Shown here: positions 1-5,438 of the stretch, in pieces
Position numbering within the stretch: position 1 is the first letter of the stretch
Layout of the letters: the number at the start of each line of letters is the position of its first letter
NCBI GenBank assembly: GCA_016869015.1
Contig: VGFB01000238.1
Coordinates: 1 to 6,313, forward strand
Source: Armatimonadota bacterium
GTDB taxonomy: Bacteria; Armatimonadota; Zipacnadia; Zipacnadales; VGFC01
Direction: 5' to 3'
Length of the DNA: 6,313 nucleotides
The notes under the pieces: model-generated
Database searches by the model: none
The model's input: only the letters and a program-made list of their open reading frames with translations
Told to the model about the DNA's origin: nothing
Translations under genes and position numbers: made by a program

Positions 1-7
1 CAGGCTG

Positions 8-1324
8 CTACCTCGGTTCCATCGGCTCCCAGTGGAGGTTGGAGCCGAGGTTGGGGTTGAAGTCGGTGCTCTCGGTGACGATGTACTCGCCGAGGTTGTT
101 GGCCCAGGCGTGCCCGTAGCCGCCGGGCAGCTCCACCGTCTGCTCCTTGTGGGGATCGTAGAAGGCGTCCACGCCGCGGATCGTGCGGCTGACGTCGTCC
201 ATGATTCCGTCCTTGATCTCCTGGCGCGCGTACCAGTCGTCGAGTTGGCTGTCCCGCTGGTCGCTTCCCTGCTGCGCGTAGGCGCGGCCGAACTCGCCGA
301 TCTGGCGGATGTTTCGGATCTGGTTCTGACACAGGCCGACGGTGATCTGCTCGCAGGCGGACTTCCACGTCGGGTTCAGGCGGATGGAGCTGACGACCGT
401 GCGGAAGAGGTCGGCTCCGGCGTCCAGGCGGCCCTCGGCTGAGCGGCAGGAGAAGATGTAGTTCGCGAACCAGACGATCGTGTCGACCTGGCCGAACATG
501 GAGTTGGTCGGCAGGCTGGCGACCGAGACCGCGCCGTAGAGCTCCTCCTCGACCGGGCCGGCGTCGCCCTGGTACGCGATCCGGACCTTGGCCGCGTCGC
601 GCTGAACCGTCCCCGGCGCGTCCCCCTCGGCGGATGCCAGATGCGCCGCGAGCTGTGGGAGGGGCTCACCGCTCTTGATGCGCACGCCCCGACCCCGGCA
701 GGCCGGGAGCAGGAAGTCCCGCAGCATCTGCTGGGCGTCCATGGGGGGCATGACGATCGCCCCCAGAGACACGCTGCCGACCGGGTGCATCTGCTGGAAC
801 ATGGGCGAGGTGCTCCAGCTGAAGTTCTGGCCGGGGAAGACCTCGATGACCTCGGAGCCGCCAGGGTTGCGCAGCTGAAACGCGACGATGACCGGCAGGC
901 CGGGGTTCGCGAGGTTCCACTTCACGCCGCCCTCGAAGTCCCAGCCCGCGGGCACGAGCATCCGGAAGGCCTCCATGCCGGTGCCCTCGGTATCGACGCA
1001 CACCGACGGGACGAGCCGCAGACCCGACGCCAGCGCCCCGGCGCCGCCGGGCGCCACGATCAGCGGCTTGCCGCAGCCCTGGCAGACGATCTGCCCGTCG
1101 CCGGGCGGCACGGCGGCGTGACACGCCGGGCACTCGTTCGGCGCGACGGTGGCCGTCGCCGGGGTCTCTCGTTCCACGGTCGGCGCCCCCTTGGTGGCAT
1201 CCTTGGGTCGGTAGTCCTTGGCCTTCTGGGCGCCTCCGACATCGGGCGGGCAGAGGATTACCGCCAGGCACACAAGGCCGGTCGGCACGAGGGCAGCACG
1301 GCGCATCAGAGGGTGAGAGCGCAC
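8..1324 (-). CDS. Exported zinc-ribbon protein of unknown function
   Basis: The product has 438 residues and I do not recognise a named family. I chose the GTG at 1324 because a consensus AGGAGGTG lies just upstream; an in-frame ATG at 1306 (residue 7) is the alternative. Residues 8-32 form a signal peptide: RR, a hydrophobic run, then a likely cleavage near VGGAQ. A Pro/Thr/Lys-rich linker follows, then a four-cysteine zinc ribbon (CPAC at 65-68, CQGC at 81-84). The main body, about 100-315, has beta-rich character (FRMLVPAGWDFEGG, VIVAFQLRNPGG), with no catalytic motif I can name. Residues 318-390 look helical. The C-terminus has a GYGHAWANNLGEYIV stretch and a FNPNLGSNLHW stretch, a tail I associate with uncharacterised exported proteins, some with zinc ribbons. 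It should act outside the cytoplasm or at the membrane surface. It lies 132 bases downstream of the polymerase gene on the same strand, so co-transcription is possible. The gene is certain; the function is unknown. Confidence 0.88.
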   Translation of the reverse strand: MRSHPLMRRAALVPTGLVCLAVILCPPDVGGAQKAKDYRPKDATKGAPTVERETPATATVAPNECPACHAAVPPGDGQIVCQGCGKPLIVAPGGAGALASGLRLVPSVCVDTEGTGMEAFRMLVPAGWDFEGGVKWNLANPGLPVIVAFQLRNPGGSEVIEVFPGQNFSWSTSPMFQQMHPVGSVSLGAIVMPPMDAQQMLRDFLLPACRGRGVRIKSGEPLPQLAAHLASAEGDAPGTVQRDAAKVRIAYQGDAGPVEEELYGAVSVASLPTNSMFGQVDTIVWFANYIFSCRSAEGRLDAGADLFRTVVSSIRLNPTWKSACEQITVGLCQNQIRNIRQIGEFGRAYAQQGSDQRDSQLDDWYARQEIKDGIMDDVSRTIRGVDAFYDPHKEQTVELPGGYGHAWANNLGEYIVTESTDFNPNLGSNLHWEPMEPR

Positions 1325-1329
1325 GGTGG

Positions 1330-1337
1330 CACCTCCT
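1330..1337 (-). promoter_or_regulatory. Strong ribosome binding site fixing a GTG start
   Basis: On the minus strand this reads AGGAGGTG, a near-perfect complement of the 16S rRNA 3' end, five bases before the GTG at 1324. It favours GTG 1324 over ATG 1306 as the start of the zinc-ribbon protein, and over the far upstream in-frame ATG at 1426, which lies beyond the site and has none of its own. Confidence 0.75.
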
Positions 1338-1382
1338 GGTGGAGGGGTGTACGTGCGACGAAGTGGATGCTCAGATGATTCG

Positions 1383-1429
1383 CCGTTGCGGCCCGCTCCT
1401 CCTGCGAGGGACGAAGCGGGCCGCAACGG
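1383..1429 (-). repeat. Long perfect hairpin after the polymerase gene, possible terminator
   Basis: The arms 1383-1397 and 1415-1429 are perfect 15-base inverted repeats rich in G+C, with a 17-base loop that can form a few more CCT/AGG pairs. The hairpin starts 28 bases after the polymerase stop codon and lies before the next gene on the same strand. No T-run follows on the minus strand, so it is not a canonical intrinsic terminator. It could be a terminator of another kind, a transcript-stabilising stem, or a dispersed palindromic repeat. The inverted repeat is certain; its role is inferred. Confidence 0.6.
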
Positions 1430-1456
1430 AGCACCAGCGAGGGACAGCCCGGGCGT

Positions 1457-4400
1457 TCACTCCGGCCGCATGCCCATCCAGAGCCTCACACCGGGGTCGG
1501 TGAGAGGGTCGCTCTCGTGGTTCAGGGCGGCCTGCGCGAGGACGGGACCCGGGTCGCGCGCGCGGAGGGCGCGGGCGAGGACGGTATCGCCCTTCGGCCA
1601 AAGCTGCTTCCGCAGCTCACCGGTCCAGGCCATCACGTCGCCGTGGGCCGCGCTCAACGAGGCCCGGGTACGCGGCACGCAGTCGAAGTACTCCTCCGCG
1701 GTGAGGCCCTCCCGCAGGCCCGAAGTGACGACCGGCCCCCCCCAAGGCGAAGCGCCCATCAGGCCGCACGGGCCCGTGAGACGGCGCAGATGGCTGAGGT
1801 TCCCCCGGGCCCCCGACTGCACCAGGAGGAGCTGCGGGCCGAGGTCGGGGCTCTCGGGATCGACCTGGCAGGAGATCGCCGACTCGACCGCCTCCGAGTA
1901 CCAGTACCAACTGCTCGGCCAGTGGTGGTCAGGAGCCGGCGGCAGGTGCAGTGACTCGCCCACGAAGGGATGGAGCGAGGCGCCGGAGCGAGTCGCCAGT
2001 TCCACGCCCAGCTCGAGCAGGGCCTGGAGCGTCTCCAGGAGGGCGGACGCTCCCCCCGTCTGCAGCCGCGCTCGCAGCGCATCCAGTAGCCAGTCCGCGG
2101 TCAGGTCGCGGGGGGCCTCCGGCAGGCCCTGCGGCCAGCGCGCGAGCAGACCCGGACGTCGGGCGTCGTTGCGAGCCGCCCAGGCCAAACCGAACAGGTG
2201 GCTGTGGACGGGCATCAGACAGGCGAGCACTCCACCCGGATCCAGACGCAGATGCCCTTCGAGCGAGAGCTTCTCCCGAGCTTCGTCCTGCGCGGCCTCC
2301 GTGACCGGCAACAGCACCGCCATCTGATCCCCATCGAAGTCGGCGTTGAACAGCCGACAACATAGCGGGTGCAGTCGGATCGACGGGCCGTCGCGCAAGA
2401 CCGGGCAGAACGCGGTCACATTCGTCGGCTGCAGGGTCGGCGCCCGATTCGCCAACACAACCCGGTTAGCCATGGCCCGTTGCAGCGCCGCCTCCGCGTC
2501 CGGGCCGCGCGCCCCGGCCTTCTCCTCCCCGATCTCCCGGGCCACGAGAGGCCCGAACAGCGCCCACGCCATCGGCTCAGGCAGGCCGATCTCCCCGAGT
2601 TGCAGGTCGTGGCCGGGCGTCACCACGGCCCGCGCGCTGAAGGCCACGCGATTGCCGAGGCGGAGCTCGTGGTTGAGGTCGAGCCCCTCCAGCACCGTCC
2701 GCACTTGGGTCGCGATGTCCTCGCAGGCGTTCCGGCGGATGCTCTCCGGTGTGTCGCCGCTTAGCGACCTCCGCGCGCGCTCGTTCGCCTGGAGCAGGTG
2801 GGCATACCCGCTGCGGTCGCCCGCAGGCAGACCGACATGGGTGAGCTCGCGGTTGGGCAGCCACGGATGAGGCACAGACGTCGCCAACGGCACGTCGTCC
2901 GGCCCCGGCTCTGCGAAGCCGAACTCGACCGAAGTTCCGGTGAAGACGGCCCGGATGCCGCCGATCCGCAGGAGCCTCGCGGCCTCCTCGAACAGGGCGG
3001 AGGGCGGCGGCGATTGCGCGACGGGCCCGGCCGCCATCTTTGCAGGCAGCTCGTCGACACTCGGCCGGTCGAGCGAGCGCGTGTGGAGGTTCTCGATCAG
3101 GTTCTCGTGCGCGCCGCAGGTCTGCAAGGCCCAACTCTCAAGTTCGCCCTGGCGCTGGGCGCTTTGCCTCACCCCCGGCCCCTCTCCGAGACGGAGAGGG
3201 GAGCACGGCCAGGCGGTCAGCTTCTCGGCGGCGCGGTGGGACGTCTTGCCCCAGTAGACGTAACCCACCGTGGAGGGCTGGTCGAGGGGGGCGCCATCGC
3301 GGCCGGCGGTGAGTTGCGTCTGACCATCCTCCGGGAGGCCGGCAGCGCGGAGCATCGCCCGCAGCGCGGAGGACGGGGGCGACTGGAAGGGCGGACAGAT
3401 GACCGGCGTGCCCTGCGCGTGGGCGAGGTTGCCGAGCACGGCCTCCCGGATCTGGCCGAAGTTGCCGCGCGTGTGGAGGCGGCCCATGTCGAAGAGCAGC
3501 TCGACGGCCCGGCCGTCGGGGGTGTGGGGCATCTCCTCGTCCGGCAGGACGGCGCCCACGGTGCCCTTGGTGCCGTGACGGTTCGAGAGCTTGTCGCCGA
3601 GGTCCAGCCGCTCGGGGGAGGCGAGCTTCGCCGCCGCCGATTCGCTGAGCACGATCCCATCCTCGTGGTTCATCCCCCGCCAAAAGATGAACGCCGTCAG
3701 GAGGTTTCGCCCGCACCAGGCCTCGTTGGGCTCGGCGCCGGTCCGTACGAGCGCGGGCTCGCGCTCGCCGAGGGGCAACCACTGGCGCATCATGTTGCAG
3801 CCCATGAGCTGGCGGATGATGTCGTTGTGCTCGAGGAGCGGCACGAAGCTCGCGCCGAGCCCGAGCCGGCGCTGAGGCGCGTCGTCGACAATGACGATCC
3901 GCCCCTCGCGGACCTCGGCGCCGAGGGCGAGGTACAGCACGCGGCCGATGTTGGGCCCCTCCGGGGTCTCGATAGGGCAGACCCGGCCGAGATGCGAGGG
4001 GTGGAAGGCCGCGTCGTTCTCGGGCAGGTACAGCCGTCGGAGGTGCGTCTGATGGGCGAGCCAGTTCGTGTCCTCGATGGGCTGGCTGGTCGGTGAGTGT
4101 AGTAGGAAGTCGTTGATCCAGCGGTCGACCGGCAGCCATGCCGCGGCCATCTCCGCGTTGGAGTCGGCCCTGTCGGGCAGGGCAACGAGACGCGGCTCGA
4201 TCTCATCCCGCAGCTGCTCGCCCACGCCTCTGATCCGGGCCTGCTCGAGGTCCGCGCGATCGGCGGTCAGCGCAACGACGCGTTCTCTCCCCGCGACCGT
4301 GAAGACGCCCTCGGCGCTCGGAGCAGGGAGGTCGGGGAACTCCACCGTCTCAGCATGGGCGTTGCAGCCGATCGTCAGGCGCACCGTGCGAGCACCGTCG

Positions 4401-4510
4401 CCCGCCTCCACGACTTCGTAGTCCAGCAGGTTCACGACCTCGCCCAGGCGCTGAGGCAGCCAGTCCTCCAGGAACCAGCGGAAGCTCTCGACGTTCGGAT
4501 GTGGTGTCAT
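1457..4510 (-). CDS. Miniature fused beta-beta' RNA polymerase (double-psi beta-barrel type)
   Basis: One 1017-residue chain carries collinear pieces of both catalytic subunits of cellular RNA polymerase (E. coli total about 2750). The beta part starts as usual (ESFRWFLE, 8-15), then EGVFTVAGRERVV (67-79) jumps to RIRGVGE (92-98), so the lobe is missing. Then come THLRR (155-159), GRVCPIETPEGPNIG (175-189), GASFVPLLEHND (219-230), LMGCNMMRQ (235-243), HEDGIVLSES (282-291) and GDKLSNRHGTKG (305-316) with active-site K307 and K315. The flap between the last two is absent. ELESWALQTCGA (456-467) and a beta C-terminus near 500-525 follow. The beta' part lacks the N-terminal zinc site, keeps a probable sigma-binding coiled coil (about 567-610), GNRVAFSARAVVTPG, NRAPTL (688-693) and NADFDGDQMAV (722-732; Mg-binding D724, D726, D728), then RSGAS, SGARGNLSHLRRL and SGLREGLTAEEYF. 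It ends soon after, with no trigger loop. The start overlaps the sigma stop (ATGA). RNA synthesis is inferred from the intact barrels. A palindromic repeat encodes residues 437-444. The assignment is secure; the template and role are unknown. Confidence 0.95.
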   Translation of the reverse strand: MTPHPNVESFRWFLEDWLPQRLGEVVNLLDYEVVEAGDGARTVRLTIGCNAHAETVEFPDLPAPSAEGVFTVAGRERVVALTADRADLEQARIRGVGEQLRDEIEPRLVALPDRADSNAEMAAAWLPVDRWINDFLLHSPTSQPIEDTNWLAHQTHLRRLYLPENDAAFHPSHLGRVCPIETPEGPNIGRVLYLALGAEVREGRIVIVDDAPQRRLGLGASFVPLLEHNDIIRQLMGCNMMRQWLPLGEREPALVRTGAEPNEAWCGRNLLTAFIFWRGMNHEDGIVLSESAAAKLASPERLDLGDKLSNRHGTKGTVGAVLPDEEMPHTPDGRAVELLFDMGRLHTRGNFGQIREAVLGNLAHAQGTPVICPPFQSPPSSALRAMLRAAGLPEDGQTQLTAGRDGAPLDQPSTVGYVYWGKTSHRAAEKLTAWPCSPLRLGEGPGVRQSAQRQGELESWALQTCGAHENLIENLHTRSLDRPSVDELPAKMAAGPVAQSPPPSALFEEAARLLRIGGIRAVFTGTSVEFGFAEPGPDDVPLATSVPHPWLPNRELTHVGLPAGDRSGYAHLLQANERARRSLSGDTPESIRRNACEDIATQVRTVLEGLDLNHELRLGNRVAFSARAVVTPGHDLQLGEIGLPEPMAWALFGPLVAREIGEEKAGARGPDAEAALQRAMANRVVLANRAPTLQPTNVTAFCPVLRDGPSIRLHPLCCRLFNADFDGDQMAVLLPVTEAAQDEAREKLSLEGHLRLDPGGVLACLMPVHSHLFGLAWAARNDARRPGLLARWPQGLPEAPRDLTADWLLDALRARLQTGGASALLETLQALLELGVELATRSGASLHPFVGESLHLPPAPDHHWPSSWYWYSEAVESAISCQVDPESPDLGPQLLLVQSGARGNLSHLRRLTGPCGLMGASPWGGPVVTSGLREGLTAEEYFDCVPRTRASLSAAHGDVMAWTGELRKQLWPKGDTVLARALRARDPGPVLAQAALNHESDPLTDPGVRLWMGMRPE
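3179..3201. repeat. Palindromic repeat inside the polymerase gene
   Basis: The arms 3179-3188 and 3192-3201 are a perfect 10-base inverted repeat around a 3-base loop, preceded by CTCACCCCCGG. This composition (CCCCTCTCC pairing with GGAGAGGGG next to a C-rich flank) resembles dispersed palindromic elements that I have seen in many G+C-rich genomes. It is read in frame as polymerase residues 437-444 (SPLRLGEG), followed by PGVR. The position corresponds to the part of beta just before the conserved GEMEVWAL-like block. The palindrome is certain; its origin as an inserted repeat is inferred. Confidence 0.7.
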
Positions 4511-5070
4511 TCGTCCTCCTCCCAGCGATCGATCAGCCACTGCGTCGCCGCGTGCAGGCGCGACTTCACGGTTCCCAGGGGCACCTCGAGCCGGTCGGCG
4601 ATCTCCTGGAGCTTCAGGCCTTCCACGCGCGCCATGCCCAGGACCGCGCGCTTGTCCTCCGGGAGCTCGCCTATCAGCGCCATCGCCCGCGAGGCCTGGG
4701 CCCAGCGCTCCAGGTCCTCCCAGGCGGCGGACGGGCGCCCCTCGGCGCCCGATGGAGCCTCGAACGACTCGCCCTCGCCATCGCGACCCTCCAGGGGCGC
4801 CGTCGCTCGACGGGCGCGGAGATGGTTCAGCGCGAGGTTGGTGGCGATCCGAAGCATCCACGCAAGTGGGGCGCCGCGGCCCTCCCACTGGTATGCCCGT
4901 TCCCAGACGCGGAGCAGGACCTCCTGGTGCAGATCGCCGGCGTCGTCGGGCCCGACGTACCGACGCAGGTGCAGGCCGAGGGTGCGCTCGTGCCGACGCG
5001 TGAGCTCCTCGAAGGCGTGCGCATCGCCTTGCTGGACTCGACGCATCAGCTCTGGGTCGGGAGTGCCCAT
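4507..5070 (-). CDS. ECF-type sigma factor (sigma-70 family)
   Basis: The 187-residue product has the two-domain layout of extracytoplasmic-function sigma factors, which direct core RNA polymerase to particular promoters. Sigma region 2 spans about 7-88: a helix through GDAHAFEELTRRH, the DLHQEVLLRVWERAY core-binding helix (46-60), then PLAWMLRIATNLALNHLRARR (68-88), which covers -10 recognition. A Gly/Ala/Glu-rich linker (about 89-120) leads to region 4 (about 125-183), ending in the helix-turn-helix LKLQEIADRLEVPLGTVKSRLH (152-173) for the -35 element. The ATG at 5070 fits the family length; the reading frame stays open far upstream to 5805 but that part has no sigma similarity and overlaps tspO. 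The ribosome site is weak (GGTGA close to ATG). The stop overlaps the polymerase start by four bases. No anti-sigma gene is recognisable beside it, which is unusual for an ECF factor. Its natural partner may be the adjacent mini-polymerase rather than the housekeeping core; that is inference. Confidence 0.93.
   Translation of the reverse strand: MGTPDPELMRRVQQGDAHAFEELTRRHERTLGLHLRRYVGPDDAGDLHQEVLLRVWERAYQWEGRGAPLAWMLRIATNLALNHLRARRATAPLEGRDGEGESFEAPSGAEGRPSAAWEDLERWAQASRAMALIGELPEDKRAVLGMARVEGLKLQEIADRLEVPLGTVKSRLHAATQWLIDRWEEDE
4515..4523 (-). promoter_or_regulatory. Ribosome binding site of the polymerase inside the sigma gene
   Basis: On the minus strand this reads GGGAGGAGG and ends four bases before the polymerase ATG (4510). 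It lies in the last codons of the sigma gene, encoding its WEEDE C-terminus. With the ATGA stop/start overlap (4507-4510) it indicates translational coupling, so the two proteins are probably made in linked amounts. It also supports 4510 as the real polymerase start. Confidence 0.8.
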
Positions 5071-5085
5071 GGGTTCACCGTATCC

Positions 5086-5110
5086 GACACGGGAGAGGGC
5101 GGGAAGGTTC
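5086..5110 (-). promoter_or_regulatory. Candidate ECF-type promoter of the sigma-polymerase operon
   Basis: On the minus strand a GAACC (5106-5110) is followed after 17 bases by GTCGGATA, whose GTC lies at 5086-5088. This resembles the GAAC ... GTC layout of many ECF promoters; the E. coli sigma-E type has a GTCTGATA-like -10. If real, the leader before the ATG at 5070 is only about 10 bases. It would fit autoregulation by the encoded sigma factor. Such short motifs occur by chance in G+C-rich DNA, so this is tentative. Confidence 0.35.
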
Positions 5111-5130
5111 GACAGGGCTTCCCGCGAACC
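5106..5130. promoter_or_regulatory. Small dyad in the divergent sigma/tspO intergenic region
   Basis: GGTTCG (5106-5111) and CGAACC (5125-5130) form a perfect 6-base inverted repeat with 13 bases between them, in the middle of the 93-base divergent spacer. It overlaps the candidate -35 element of the sigma operon. It could be an operator for a dimeric regulator controlling both directions, or chance. Confidence 0.25.
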
Positions 5131-5163
5131 CCTCGTCAGGCCAGACACGGGGAGCCAACGCTC

Positions 5164-5430
5164 ATGGGTAGCCTCAGAACGGTGCTCGGTCTTGTCGTCG
5201 CGCTGCTGGTGGTCTTCGCCGCGGCGGCCGTGGGAGGCGCCGCAACGTCGTCGTCGGTGGGTGACTGGTACCAGGCCCTGCGCAAGCCGTCGTTCAACCC
5301 GCCGGCGTGGGTCTTCGGGCCCGTGTGGACGGCCCTGTACGCCATGATGGCGGTCGCGGCATGGCTCGTGTGGCTGAGGCGCGGCTTCGCGGGCGTGCTC
5401 AACCACGCGATCTGGAGCCTGAACCGGTAG
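5164..5430 (+). CDS. tspO: Internally deleted TspO/MBR-family membrane protein
   Basis: The 88-residue product begins like TspO, the five-helix membrane protein (usually about 150-160 residues) that binds tetrapyrroles and other hydrophobic ligands. The first membrane helix is about residues 5-27. The conserved WYQALRKPSFNPPAWVFGPVWT (35-56) leads into helix 2, ending WLVWLRR (67-73). Then, within a few residues, comes VLNHAIWSLNR (78-88), which matches the usual extreme C-terminus of TspO (ALNFAIWRLN-type). About 65-75 residues, most of helices 3 to 5, are therefore missing in frame. The ATG at 5164 has GGGGAG nine bases upstream. The gene is divergent from the sigma gene, and a REP-like element begins nine bases after the stop. 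A two-helix remnant is unlikely to fold as normal TspO, so it may be a pseudogene, or the deletion may be an assembly artefact. Family assignment is firm; function is doubtful. Confidence 0.85.
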   Translation: MGSLRTVLGLVVALLVVFAAAAVGGAATSSSVGDWYQALRKPSFNPPAWVFGPVWTALYAMMAVAAWLVWLRRGFAGVLNHAIWSLNR

Positions 5431-5438
5431 CCCGTAGC

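Noticed and set aside
20..80. Lipoprotein signal for the zinc-ribbon protein at Cys25
   Set aside because: The residues before the cysteine (VIL) do not fit a lipobox, which needs a small residue at -1. These coordinates are a nominal placeholder; the cysteine codon lies near 1250-1252.
1325..1426. Longer zinc-ribbon protein starting at ATG 1426
   Set aside because: It would start inside the hairpin and place about 40 non-hydrophobic residues before the signal peptide. The GTG at 1324 has the ribosome site.
1457..1723. A frameshift hiding the missing beta' C-terminus in another frame
   Set aside because: I looked for trigger-loop or zinc-site motifs in the other minus frames and the short spacer before 1324 and saw none. 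There is no room for the missing domains.
1326..2327. Plus-strand open frame of 333 codons opposite the 3' part of the polymerase gene
   Set aside because: It has Ser/Arg/Pro-rich composition, no recognisable domain, and overlaps conserved polymerase motifs on the other strand.
2798..4096. Long plus-strand open frame (432 codons) opposite the polymerase gene
   Set aside because: It is antisense to a gene with clear family motifs. Its translation is low-complexity Arg/Gly/Ala-rich text typical of shadow frames in G+C-rich DNA.
4511..4888. Upstream in-frame extension of the polymerase to an ATG at 4888
   Set aside because: It would overlap the sigma gene in another frame. Similarity to beta begins right after the ATG at 4510, which has its own strong ribosome site.
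4501..5430. Plus-strand open frames running through the sigma gene into tspO
   Set aside because: Only the part from ATG 5164 matches TspO; the upstream part is antisense to the sigma factor.
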